Positions 37,500 through 46,397 of a stretch of 64,000 nt of DNA are shown here, piece by piece. The translations under genes and the position numbers were made by a program. The DNA lies in contig CAVWXT010000005.1 of the NCBI GenBank assembly GCA_963759115.1, forward strand, positions 2,480,001 to 2,544,000, written 5' to 3'. Every line of letters starts with the position of its first letter. Within the stretch, counting starts at the first letter, position 1. This DNA is from CAVWXT01 sp963759115 (GTDB lineage: Bacteria; Planctomycetota; Planctomycetia; Pirellulales; Thermoguttaceae). Below the pieces are notes generated by a model, which searched no databases, was not told where the DNA came from, and worked only from the letters and a program-made list of their open reading frames with translations.

Positions 37500-37605
37500 G
37501 CTAAAGTTACCCGATTCTCACTATCTTCGCAAGTCGATTTCAGGCAGGCTCGACCGGCGTTGTCGTTCTCTCCCTTGCGGGGCCAATCAGTTTTCCCAAA
37601 TCCGG

Positions 37606-37680
37606 CTGTAGGAGGCGACTCCAGTCGCCGATTTCCGGTTGTTTTCAAGCAATCGGCGACAGGAGTCGCCTCCCACAGTG
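37606..37680. repeat. TGTAGGAGGCGACTCC hairpin in the divergent spacer
   Basis: A complete, uninterrupted copy of the hairpin family, between the arginine decarboxylase and SpeY genes. Right arm GGCGACAGGAGTCGCCTCCC. Confidence 0.9.
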
Positions 37681-37742
37681 AACAACTGATCTGCCTTGCT
37701 CTGACCCTTGACAGGCCGCGGCGAATACCCTGAAATAGGGCC

Positions 37743-38846
37743 ATGAGCGAGAACTGCACGACGGCCGCCAAGACGGCCTCCAGCCGCTGGAATCGCTCGA
37801 CGTTCGGGCCGCGTCACGGGCTTGGCCGACCTGCTGCGGCGGATGGTCCGGACGGCCTTCGGCGGCCGCGAACTGGGCGAGGCCTTCGAGGTCCTCTCGG
37901 CCATGGCCGCCGACCCGGACTGCACCATCGTGGTGACGGTTTCCGGCGCCATGACCGTGGCCAAGATGGGCCGCGTGCTGTGCGAGATGATCGACGCAGG
38001 GCTGGCCCACGTGGTCGTCAGCACCGGCGCGATCATGGCCCACGGCCTCTCCGAGGCCACCGGCGGCGTCCACTACAAGCACGATCCCGAGCATCTCCGA
38101 CGAGCAGCTCTACCACTGGGGCTACAACCGGGTCTACGACACGGTGGAGATGGAGGCCAACCTGCACCGCGGGCAGGACTTGATCGCCCAGGTGGTCGAC
38201 GATTGGGACTGGTCGCAGCCGATGTGCTCGTGGGAGTTGAACCGGGAGATCGGCCGCCGGCTTGTTCGAAGAGGGCCAGATGCCCAGCATCCTCGGCTGC
38301 GCCTACCGGCAGGGCGTGCCGGTCTACGTGCCGGCCTTCACCGATTCGGACATCGGCCTGAGCGTGGCGCAAGGAGGTGCTGGGCCGGCGAGACTGCCCG
38401 CCGGGCGGCGCAGGTGCGACCTGGACGCCTTCTTCGCCCCCGTGCCCGTCGCTACAATCCGTTCCTCGATCTGCACGACTACACGCGGCGGATCCTGGCG
38501 GCCAAGCGGCTGGGCATCTTCACCGTCGGCGGCGGCGTGCCGCGGAACTGGGCCCAGCAGGTCGGGCCCGTTCGTCGACATCCTCAACATGCGGCTGGGC
38601 ATGAAACTGCCCGACGCCGCGCTTCCAATACGCCGTGCGGCTTTGCCCCGAGCCCGTCCACTGGGGCGGACTGAGCGGCTGCACCTACACGCGAAGGCGT
38701 CTCCTGGGGCAAGTTCGTCAGCCGCGAGGAAGGCGGCCGCTTCGCCGAGGTCCACTGCGACGCCACCATCGCCTGGCCGCTGCTGGTGCGGGCGATGATC
38801 GAAGAGAAGGGGGAAGGCGGAAGGGGGAAGGGGGACAACGTTTAGC
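37743..38846 (+). CDS. speY: Deoxyhypusine-synthase-like protein, probable homospermidine synthase SpeY (many frameshifts)
   Basis: About 365 residues in the deoxyhypusine synthase family. Bacterial members (SpeY) make homospermidine from putrescine/spermidine-type substrates. Motifs across frames: MADLLRRMVRTAFGGRELGE, VTVSGAMTVAKMGRVLCEMI, VVVSTGAIMAHGLSEATGGV, HWGYNRVYDTVEMEANL, GIFTVGGGVPRNWAQQ (NAD binding) and VSWGKFVSREEGGR, with the active-site lysine. At least six frame changes lie between 37800 and 38750. The protein ends in a repeat (EKGEGGRGKGDNV). Neighbouring arginine decarboxylase and agmatinase genes support a polyamine role; the exact product is inferred. Confidence 0.8.
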
Positions 38847-38871
38847 CGGCGGATTGCCCGCCGTGCCGGAT
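38802..38871. repeat. Purine-rich 3'-end repeat, copy 1
   Basis: AGAGAAGGGGGAAGGCGGAA followed by a TTTAGCCGGCGG...GCCGTGCCGGA block. It supplies the last codons and stop of SpeY. Copy 2 at 39394-39460 does the same for the next gene. Confidence 0.75.
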
Positions 38872-38893
38872 AACGCGTTGCTCTCGCAAATTC

Positions 38894-39493
38894 ATGCGTT
38901 TCCTGACTCCAAACGAGTGCGTCACATGGTGCCTGCAACGCGGCTATCCGGCTGGAGCCTGTGAGGGCAGCACCATTCCCGTCGCCGACAAGCATCCGGC
39001 GGGCTTCCATTTCGCCGAGTTCTCGCATCCAACCGATTCTGGTAGGAAGGTCTGGCTGGCACGGTTCCTCTACTCACTGATCGATCCGGCGCCGGAATTG
39101 TTGCTTTGGATCGGCGATTGGGCGGTGTGGCCGTCCAGTCAGCATGTGCCGCTGTTTGCGCGGTTTCGGCAGGCGTTTGGCGAGCAGCGACCTCTGATTG
39201 ATGCACCGGGGCATTTGGTTGCTCTAACGGAGGCGGACGACGCCGTCTCGATCATCACCGTTTCGTTGCAGTTCATTTGGGATTGCCACGTCATCACGGC
39301 ATCGGGACGCGATGCGGTCTTCGTCTCTCACGACGAGTATGGTTGGTTTGGCAGCCGCGACGCATCCGTAGCGGACGCGGTCCGCCAGCAGATAGAGAAG
39401 GGGGAAGGCGGAAGGAGGAAGGGGAGAAAGTTAGCCGGCGGGCTTGCCCACCGTGCCGGAAAATCGAGCGTCTCCACCCGTTGCGGCGGGTAA
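38894..39493 (+). CDS. Hypothetical protein
   Basis: A 199-residue protein in one intact frame: MRFLTPNECVTWCLQRGYPA, then GFHFAEFSHPTDSGRKVWLA, LLLWIGDWAVWPSSQHVPLF and a C-terminal VFVSHDEYGWFGSRDASVAD. The tail from EKGEGGRRKG onward is encoded by repeat copy 2, so the original protein probably ended near residue 168. I do not recognise a functional family. It lies between speY and speB in the same direction but need not be functionally related. Confidence 0.75.
   Translation: MRFLTPNECVTWCLQRGYPAGACEGSTIPVADKHPAGFHFAEFSHPTDSGRKVWLARFLYSLIDPAPELLLWIGDWAVWPSSQHVPLFARFRQAFGEQRPLIDAPGHLVALTEADDAVSIITVSLQFIWDCHVITASGRDAVFVSHDEYGWFGSRDASVADAVRQQIEKGEGGRRKGRKLAGGLAHRAGKSSVSTRCGG
39394..39460. 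repeat. Purine-rich 3'-end repeat, copy 2
   Basis: Closely matches 38802-38871 (AGAGAAGGGGGAAGGCGGAA ... TTAGCCGGCGGGCTTGCC). It extends the reading frame of the hypothetical gene. Confidence 0.75.
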
Positions 39494-39554
39494 GCTCGCC
39501 GCCTAAACGGGATGGTATACTTGATGAAGCTCCCTTGCCGCGTCGTTGCCGCCC

Positions 39555-40491
39555 ATGCCACTTGATCCCACCCAGTTTCTCGGACTGCCCTCGCCCGGCC
39601 AATCGCGGGCCGACGCCCTGCTGCTGCCGCTGCCGATCGAGAAGACCGTTTCTTACGGGACCGGCACCGCCGGCGGGCCGCAGGCGATCCTCGATGCCAG
39701 TCTGAAGATCGAAACCTTCGATGAAGAGACTCTGGTGGAGTTCGCCGAAGCCCCGCGCGTACACACGTTGCCGCCCGTTTCCGCCGAAGGCTCGATCGAG
39801 GAATGCCTGGATCGAATTCGCGATTGCGTTCGGCCGCTCCGCGGCAAGTTCGTATTGGCCCTCGGCGGCGAACATACGGTGACAGGGTCATGGCCGGGTT
39901 AATGGTGCCACAAACGCACCGGCCTGCGTGGCGACGCATCCGGCTTGTTGACGATCGGGAGGTGACGGTGGTGCAGATCGACGCCCATGCCGACCTGGCC
40001 GACGAGTTGGACGGCCGGCGGTGGTCGCACGGCACCGTGATGCGGCGGCTCTGGGAGCAAGGGGTGCCGGCTGGTGCAGATCGGCATCCGCAGCCTGACG
40101 CGCGACGAATACGAGGTGGCAACCGCCGGCCCGCGCATCGCCACCTATTACGCCCACAGGCTGGAGGAGCAGTGGGGCGAGGTTCTCGAAACGCTCCGCG
40201 CGCATCGAGGGAAAGGTCTATCTCGACCATCGACGTCGACGGGCTGGATCCCGTCGATCATTCCCAGCACGGGCACGCCATTGCCCGGCGGACTTGTCGT
40301 GGCGGCAGACGATCGAGCGTGATCCGCGTGCTTGACGACCGAGTCGCACGGCCGGCTTGATCGGGGCCGACATCGTGGAGTTCGTCCCCTCGCCGGTGCC
40401 GCCCGGCTGTGATCCGGCGGCCGCCCGGCTGGCGGCCAAGCTGCTGGCGTGGTGGTGGCTGGGCAGTCAGGGTGACAAGGTGACAAGGTGA
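39555..40491 (+). CDS. speB: Agmatinase / ureohydrolase (several frameshifts)
   Basis: About 305 residues. It hydrolyses agmatine to putrescine and urea with a binuclear manganese centre. Metal-ligand motifs are LGGEHTVT (His), VQIDAHADLAD (Asp-His-Asp) and TIDVDGLDP (two Asp), and the C-terminal block is IGADIVEFVPSP. The N-terminus LPLPIEKTVSYGTGTAGGPQ is typical. Frame changes near 39890, 40070, 40217, 40250, 40297 and 40320 are mostly single extra bases. ATG 39555 is chosen over TTG 39546. The last codons run into a GGTGACAA tandem array, which provides the stop. Confidence 0.86.
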
Positions 40492-40530
40492 CAAGGTGAC
40501 AAGGTGACAAGGTGACAAGGTGACAAGGTG
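40471..40530. repeat. GGTGACAA tandem array
   Basis: About seven copies of an 8-nt unit, followed by the imperfect inverse (TTCACCTTGTCACC, about 40548-40562), so it can form a long hairpin. It overlaps the agmatinase stop. Confidence 0.9.
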
Positions 40531-40575
40531 AGTTCACCCCGTCACCCCTTCACCTTGTCACCTGACCCGTCACTC

Positions 40576-41473
40576 TCAAAGCAGCATCAGCAGGGCGACT
40601 CCGGCCACGGCGATGATGGCCCCGCCCACGGCGCGGAGGCTGACGTGCTCGTGGTGCAGGAAAACGCTGAAGGGCAGGATCAGCACCGGCGAGGTGGCAA
40701 TGATCGTGGCCACGACGCCGGCGGGGGAGTGACGCAGCGCGATCATGCTAGAGGACGACGCCCACGAAAGGCCCCACGATGGCCCCGAATGTCACGATGA
40801 GCATGACTCGTCGATGCTGCACGGCGGCGAGCATGGCCGGCCAGCGATGCCACACCGTAACTAACAGGGCATAGAAGGGCAAGGCCACCAAGACGCGGAT
40901 CAGCGTGGCGGCGACAGCGTCATAGTCGCCCAGGCCGTCTTTCGCGAGCACGTAGCCGACGGCCATCACGGCGGAGGCGGCCGCGGCCAGCAGCACGCCG
41001 CGGCCCCGGTGCCTGGCGTGGGGATGATCGCCGTTGGGCTGTTCGGCCACCACCCAGACCACGCCCGCCAGGGTCACGCCCATCGCCACCCAATCGCACC
41101 AGCCCAGCTTGTCGCCGATCCAGATCCAGGACAGTATGGCAGTCAGGGGAGGCGTGAGCGATCCGACCAGCAGCGACAGCCGCGGCCCGATCAACAGAAA
41201 GGCCTTCACCATGCAGAGATCGGCCAAAAAGAAGCCGAAGACGCCCGAGGCCCCCAGCACGAGCCACGTTCGCAGATCGGCGTCGGTCGGCAGCCACAGT
41301 CCCCGGTCCGCCCGGCTGTAGACCATCAACAGGCCCGCGGCGATGACCAGGCGGATGAACATGACCGCCACAGCGCCGACGTGTTTCCCGGCGGCGGTCC
41401 AGGCCAGCGCCGAAAAGGTCCACAACACGGCGGTGGCCAGTGCCGCGAGTTCGCCGACGTGCGGCCCGGACAT
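40576..41473 (-). CDS. EamA/DMT family transporter (frameshift)
   Basis: About 299 residues with ten predicted helices in two EamA halves: MSGPHVGELAALATAVLWTF, AVAVMFIRLVIAAGLLMVY, LTAILSWIWIGDKLGWCDW in the first; AAAASAVMAVGYVLAKDGL through IIATSPVLILPFSVFLHHEH in the second. Substrate unknown for such exporters. One extra T near 40749 puts a stop in frame after FVGVVL; the remaining frame continues to TGA at 40576. No functional link to the convergent agmatinase is evident. Confidence 0.88.
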
Positions 41474-41517
41474 GGAGTGGATCCCTGGGTTGGTAACCGT
41501 TCACGGGTCGTGGACCG

Positions 41518-41598
41518 TAGAAGCGGCATCTTGCCGCTTCCTGCCGCGGTGCGAGGTTGTCGCTCTACCGAACAACGCGGCAAGATGCCGCGTCTACA
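41518..41598. repeat. GCGGCATCTTGCCGC compound palindrome
   Basis: GTAGAAGCGGCATCTTGCCGC on the left is answered by GCGGCAAGATGCCGCGTCTA on the right. Each half is itself a dyad. It lies between the transporter and the diguanylate cyclase. Confidence 0.8.
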
Positions 41599-41758
41599 GG
41601 GCCCGTGAACGCTTACCTGGGGTGCGGCTGCTTCCGCATGATCGTACAACGCGTAGACGCGGCGTGCAACCGGCAGGGAGGCGAATCGCGGTCTCGCGGG
41701 GCGGAGTTGGACGCAGGAGCGGCGGCCGGTGCGGCGCCGATGGCCCGTCGCCGCCGGC

Positions 41759-42673
41759 TCACGCGGAACCGACCGAGACTTTTTCGGCGGCGACCCGTTC
41801 CATGCCCGCATCAGACTGGCAGAACACGCAATTCCGTCCGGCCGATTTCGCGGCGTAGAGGGCGGCATCGGCTCGGGCGATCAACATTTCCCGCGTATCG
41901 CCTTCCTGGGCCGAAGCCACGCCGCCGCTGACGGTGATGTGCAGCCGGTTTGCGACGTTCGACCGCATTCGGTTGGCGAACGTGCAGGCCCCCCTCAGAT
42001 CAGTGTGCGGCATGACGACCACGAACTCCTCGCCGCCGTAGCGGGCGATGATGTCCGTATCCCGAACGGATGCGTCGAGCAGTTGGGCAAGCTCCGCCAA
42101 GACGCGGTCTCCACGCAAGTGCCCCTCCTTGTCGTTCACCTGCTTGAAATGATCGATGTCGAAGATGGCCAGCGAGAACAGGGAGTGGTAGCGATGCAAC
42201 AAGGCGAACTGGGTGCTCAGGGCATCGTCCAGCCCGCGGCGGTTGTTGATGCCCGTCAACGGATCGGTCCGCACCTCGGTGAAGGTCATCAGATTGGCGC
42301 TCTGCTGCCGGATCTGATCGTAGGCCTGGGAGATTTGTGCGGCCAGTTGGAGGGTGGGCGTGAGGATCTCCTCGATCTCCCCGCCGAACTCCTTCCAGGC
42401 GGCATCTTGCTGTTGATCGCTCAGGCGACTCGCCCGATCTTTGAAACGCGCCACGCTGGTCTGATGCCTGGCCAGACTCTGGCGGATGGTCGAGGCGATC
42501 TTCTCCAACTCCACCGCCACGGCTTGGGCCCGTTTCCAGTCGCGGCGAGAGCGGACCGCCATGTCGCCGGCGGCGGCGCGGCTTCGGCAACTGATGAGGT
42601 AGCCCAGCGCAGCGACGAGAGCCAACGCCACGGGAGCAGGTATCTGCAAGTCCCACCCAAGCCACCCAAGCAT
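41759..42673 (-). CDS. Membrane-linked diguanylate cyclase (GGDEF)
   Basis: 304 residues, intact. An N-terminal transmembrane helix (PAPVALALVAALGYLIS), a helical linker, then a GGDEF domain: TDPLTGINNRRGLDDALS, FDIDHFKQVNDKEGHLRGD and the active-site loop RYGGEEF. An RXXD inhibitory site (RDTD) lies exactly five residues before GGEEF, so c-di-GMP product inhibition is likely. The C-terminal VSGGVASAQEGDTREMLIAR and ADAALYAAKSAGRN fit active cyclases. It would make cyclic di-GMP, which commonly controls attachment and exopolysaccharide. Confidence 0.94.
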   Translation of the reverse strand: MLGWLGWDLQIPAPVALALVAALGYLISCRSRAAAGDMAVRSRRDWKRAQAVAVELEKIASTIRQSLARHQTSVARFKDRASRLSDQQQDAAWKEFGGEIEEILTPTLQLAAQISQAYDQIRQQSANLMTFTEVRTDPLTGINNRRGLDDALSTQFALLHRYHSLFSLAIFDIDHFKQVNDKEGHLRGDRVLAELAQLLDASVRDTDIIARYGGEEFVVVMPHTDLRGACTFANRMRSNVANRLHITVSGGVASAQEGDTREMLIARADAALYAAKSAGRNCVFCQSDAGMERVAAEKVSVGSA

Positions 42674-43112
42674 CGTCGTGAGGCGCTCCTGATTATCTGT
42701 CTTCTACCGCGGATTCGTCCTAATACCCCGATCGGGATCCAAAGCCACGCAGGCACACGCCGCCGATGATGATCACGGCCACCAACATCCAGAAGCACTC
42801 TTGTGGTCCCATCCGATCGACATGGCAGGAGATATATTGCACAACCTGTTGATAGACGTGGCCCACGGCAGATCCTCCGCGATGCGGCATCAGCCTCTCC
42901 CCGCTCCCTTAACTCTAGGTCAGGAAATCGGGGTCGGCGATCTACGCACGGCGCAAATAGGGATGGCGTGCCACCTATTGGGCGTATTGTGCGGGGCTTG
43001 GCGTCTCTCCGCTGTGACGCCGATCAGGGCGCATGGCGCACCGCCAGCCGATTGGCTGCCTGTGTCGGCGCGAGAGAGAGCGAGAGTCTGCTACGCCCTT
43101 GGAGAAGTCATT
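42674..43112. other. Intergenic, no gene recognised
   Basis: I see no convincing gene, RNA or strong hairpin between the diguanylate cyclase start and the small genes that follow. Open frames here have no recognisable content. Confidence 0.5.
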
Positions 43113-43328
43113 CTAGGCGCGCGGCCGCACCGCACCGGTCAGGCCGCTATAATCAGACCGGTCACTGGGGTGCCACAAGGGCTCGCCCCGCAATACCCGG
43201 TCCGCCAGAGTGTCGATCTTCGCCCGCGAACCGGCGGGTGCGTCGGTAGCGGCGAAGTCATCTGTCTCTGCGGGCGTGAAATCCTCGTCGTGACCGCACT
43301 CCAGAATTGCGTCAAACACATTCCTCAT
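43113..43328 (-). CDS. Small hypothetical protein
   Basis: A 71-residue acidic protein starting MRNVFDAILECGHDEDFTPA and containing DRVLRGEPLWHPSDRSDYSG. The start at ATG 43328 overlaps the end of the next gene upstream. Not recognised. Confidence 0.5.
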   Translation of the reverse strand: MRNVFDAILECGHDEDFTPAETDDFAATDAPAGSRAKIDTLADRVLRGEPLWHPSDRSDYSGLTGAVRPRA

Positions 43329-43683
43329 CGCAGACTCCCTCGTAGAGATCAATGTCTGTTCCCAGACTATTAGGTTCCGGTTGCGAAAATGTTAAACACA
43401 CCATTATCCTCGAAAAACGGGGGCTGTCAAGGAGAATCGCCAAGAATTTTGCCCGAGTCGCCCGAATCGAGGAGCTATTTTGCCGCCCTGCCCGATCACT
43501 CGCGGCCGGCGCATGGCCCACTTCGTCGTGGTGTCGCGCCTCGTACTCGTCCGCCAATACCGACGGGCAGACCTCCTCGACCCCGCACTGCCGACACACA
43601 ATCCGGATGAGATCGCTGCTGCTGAGCTTCAGTCGGTGGGTCTCACATATCTCGTAAAGCTCTTTCAAGTGCTTGCAGGTCAT
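43312..43683 (-). CDS. Small zinc-ribbon-like hypothetical protein
   Basis: The first 55 residues look like a conserved planctomycete-type small protein: MTCKHLKELYEICETHRLKL, SSSDLIRIVCRQCGVEEVCP and LADEYEARH, with C-X2-C spacing (CRQC) suggesting metal binding. The remaining residues to 123 look unlike conserved protein and may result from a frame change or lost stop. It overlaps the next gene by 17 bp. Confidence 0.6.
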   Translation of the reverse strand: MTCKHLKELYEICETHRLKLSSSDLIRIVCRQCGVEEVCPSVLADEYEARHHDEVGHAPAASDRAGRQNSSSIRATRAKFLAILLDSPRFSRIMVCLTFSQPEPNSLGTDIDLYEGVCDEECV

Positions 43684-43963
43684 TCCGGCACAATAACAGA
43701 TTTTTCAGACTTTAGCAAAAAAATGCGGTACGCGTCAGAATTCGCTTGTTGGGGGCGACGATTCTGCCGCCCAGGCACGCCTGACTAACCTAACCCCATA
43801 ACTCTGCTACGGTCTTTACGGCCATGAGCGTTCTTTTTCGGTAGAGGACTTCGCGGGATCTTCTTCGCTAATGAGCGTTCGCCGGTTCGGCAGAGGACTT
43901 CCGCGGATGAAGAATTTGGGGTAATTTGGGTAGATTGCGCGGCGCGACAGCTAGCCAAGACTA
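43684..43963. repeat. Spacer with an AATGAGCGTTC direct repeat
   Basis: Two copies of a roughly 42-bp unit (ATGAGCGTTC...CGG.AGAGGACTTC.GCGGAT) at about 43823-43860 and 43870-43912 lie upstream of yjbQ. No gene seen. Confidence 0.65.
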
Positions 43964-43981
43964 TTGCAGGAGCGTGCTTGG

Positions 43982-44404
43982 ATGTGGATTCAGCGCGAGA
44001 TCCAGTTGCCTTCGTTCTCGCGTGGCTTCCACGCCATCACTCACGTCGTTCTCAGTGCGATGCCGGAGATCGCCCAGGTCCGCGTCGGACTGCTCCATCT
44101 GTTCCTCCAACACACGTCCGCCTCGCTCTCGATCAATGAGAACGCCGACCCCGACGTGCTGGTGGATCTCGACCGGCTGCTCGACACCTTGGCGCCCGAG
44201 GATTTTCCCTATCAACACACCCTGGAAGGGCCGGACGACATGCCGGGCCACGTCAAGTCGGCGCTGCTGGGTTGTTCGCTCACCGTGCCGATCCGCGACG
44301 GTGGCCTTTGCCTGGGCACGTGGCAGGGCATCTGTCTCTGCGAACACCGCCGCCGGGCGGGCCGCCGACACCTCGTGCTCACCATCCACGGCGAAACGAA
44401 GTGA
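43982..44404 (+). CDS. yjbQ: YjbQ / UPF0047 family protein
   Basis: A 140-residue protein of the YjbQ family, reported to have low thiamin-phosphate synthase activity. Core motif: LHLFLQHTSASLSINENADP, then PYQHTLEGPDDMPGHVKSAL and LGTWQGICLCEHR. The conserved His and Asp/Asn residues form the presumed active site. AGGAG lies about 10 nt before ATG 43982. Intact and monocistronic. Confidence 0.93.
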   Translation: MWIQREIQLPSFSRGFHAITHVVLSAMPEIAQVRVGLLHLFLQHTSASLSINENADPDVLVDLDRLLDTLAPEDFPYQHTLEGPDDMPGHVKSALLGCSLTVPIRDGGLCLGTWQGICLCEHRRRAGRRHLVLTIHGETK

Positions 44405-44466
44405 GAGCGATGAAGTCCGTGTAGCGACGAGTTCACGCGGCAGCTAGTGCCGGTTGTTCCCCATGC

Positions 44467-45514
44467 CTATCCTGCCGCCGCGAGATCATCCATCCAGCAC
44501 TCGATCAACGTGGCCTGATTCGCGTTGCGGTCGATTTGAGCGGCCGCGTCCAGACAACGATCGAGCCGCCCGGCCGTCGCGTCGCGATTGTTCGCCCCGC
44601 GCTCGACGGCCTGGGCGACGTGCGTCTGCAATTCTTTGTCGTCCGAGAGCGCCGTGCCGCACTGGGCGTGCAACAACTGGCGGTAGAACTCGGCCGCAAA
44701 GGCCACCACTTGCCGCAGTCGGGCGCGGCGGGCCGGGGCCTCTTTGCCGGCCTCATCCACAAACGACGCTACGCTTTGGGCCAGCCGCACGCTGTCGAGC
44801 GTCGCTTGGGCCAGCCGCTCGAAAAGCGTGTTGCGGAACGACCACAGCGCGGGATCGGCCAATTCGATCGCCCGCTGAATGCTCCCCTCGCTATACCGGG
44901 CGAGTCGCCGGGCCTCGGCCGGATCGGCCACAAACTCCTTCGACACCAACAACTCGGCGACCGTCTTGGATCGGCAGCGGCCGAAACCGGATCAGTTGAC
45001 AACGCGAGCGGATCGTAGGAAGCTGTTTGGCCGGGCTGGTGCCGATCAAGATGAGCACGGAGCGCGGCGGCGGCTCTTCCAGGGTCTTCAGCAGCGAATT
45101 GGCCCCCTCGGCGTTCAGGTAGTCGGCGTCGTCGATCATGGCGATCTTGCGTCCGCCGAGGTAGGGTTTCAGGCCGATGTTGTGGCAGAGCCCCTCGCGC
45201 CGCCGGTGTTCCCGGTCGCCGATCAACAGTTCCAGCGGAATGAACGACTTATCCTCGGGCTTGCCGACCAAGTGAAGGTCGGGGTGCGTGCCGGCCGCCA
45301 CCTGCACGCACGAGGGGCACGTGCCGCAAGGGTCCAACGTTTCCTCCGGCCGCGTCGTGCAGAGCATGGCCTGGGCGAGCTTCAGGGCAAACGTGCGTTT
45401 GCCGATGCCTTCCGGCCCGGCAAACAGGAAGCTGCTGGCCAGCCGCCCGCGCGCCAGCGCCCGGCGAAACTGCTCGACCACGTCGTCGTGCTGCTCAATT
45501 CCGTGCCAAGACAT
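44467..45514 (-). CDS. holB: DNA polymerase III delta' subunit (frameshift)
   Basis: About 349 residues of the clamp loader. It starts MSWHGIEQHDDVVEQF (ATG 45514). Walker A-like FAGPEGIGKRTFALKL, the zinc module CGTCPSC (with an upstream Cys), KIAMIDDADYLNAEGANSLL, LKTLEEPPPRSVLILI, and the SRC motif TIRSRCQLIRF follow. The C-terminal collar domain (RYSEGSIQRAIELADPALW) is in another frame after about 44965. It is directly downstream of tmk, the usual tmk-holB pairing. Confidence 0.9.
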
Positions 45515-45575
45515 TTTCTTATTGCGAAACCGCAAGCGGTCTGCCGACTTTCCACTAACCACTAACCACCAGCCA

Positions 45576-46191
45576 CTAACCACTATCCACGAACCTGCAA
45601 TCTACGATCCTCCGTATCTCCGCCTGCACTTCTTCGATCGAGCGCGCGGCATTGACGACGACGATCTTGTCGGGCGCGCGGGCGGCTTCGGTCAGAGAAA
45701 CCCTCGCGCACCCGGGCATGAAACGCCGCGCCCTGCCGCTCCATGCGGTCCAACGGCCGGGCGATCCGCGCGGCCGCCACCTCGGCCGGCACATCCAACA
45801 CGATCGTCAGATCGGGCATCAGTCCGCCGGTGGCCACGCGGCCGACTTCCCACAGCGTGGGCACCTTTAACCCGCCGCCGTAGCCCTGGTAGGCCACGTT
45901 GGCCAGCAGGTAGCGATCGCTGACCACGGTCTTGCCCTGCTCGAGGGCGGGCCGGATCAGTTCCTCGACCATCTGCGTTCGGGCAGCCATGTACAGCAGC
46001 ATCTCGCTGCGGCGGTGGATGTGCAAGTCGTGGCGATCCAGCAGGATGTGGCGGACCGCCTCACCCAGCGGCGTACTGCCGGGGTCACGACACAGCACCA
46101 CGTCATGTCCCCGCTGGCGGAGCCATTGGCAGAACAAATCCGCCTGCGTTGATTTTCCCGAGCCGTCGCCGCCGTCGAACGAGAAGAACAT
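45576..46191 (-). CDS. tmk: Thymidylate kinase (frameshift near the C-terminus)
   Basis: About 205 residues, phosphorylating dTMP to dTDP. P-loop FDGGDGSGKSTQADLF; CRDPGSTPLGEAVRHILLD is the dTMP-binding DPG/RXXG region; LLYMAARTQMVEELIRPALE, VVSDRYLLANVAYQGYG (DRY) and LDVPAEVAAARIARPLDRME follow. The C-terminus TEAARAPDKIVVVNAARSIE is in the next frame after one extra T near 45702. Operon partner holB lies downstream. Short GTTAGTGG-type repeats flank the gene on both sides (about 45552-45595 and 46194-46240). Confidence 0.92.
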
Positions 46192-46397
46192 GAGCGGTGG
46201 TTAGCGGTTAGTGGTTGATGGCTAGTGGCTAGTTGAGAGTGAACAGTGTAAACGACAGGACACCGATGGCCAACCACCCGGCCCCGGCGTTTTTCGTTGC
46301 GGAGCGGCGACGAGGATCGACCCGGCTACAGGGCTGCACGTAACTGTCAATTTGCCAAGATGTTAGGGCTCCGGCCCTCCATAACGTAAGCTTTACC

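Noticed and set aside
40471..40562. CRISPR-like array
   Set aside because: The repeats are an uninterrupted 8-nt tandem array without spacers; no cas genes are present.
44467..45514. Programmed frameshift in holB, by analogy with dnaX
   Set aside because: No slippery A-run or stimulatory hairpin at the break; single-base sequencing error is simpler.
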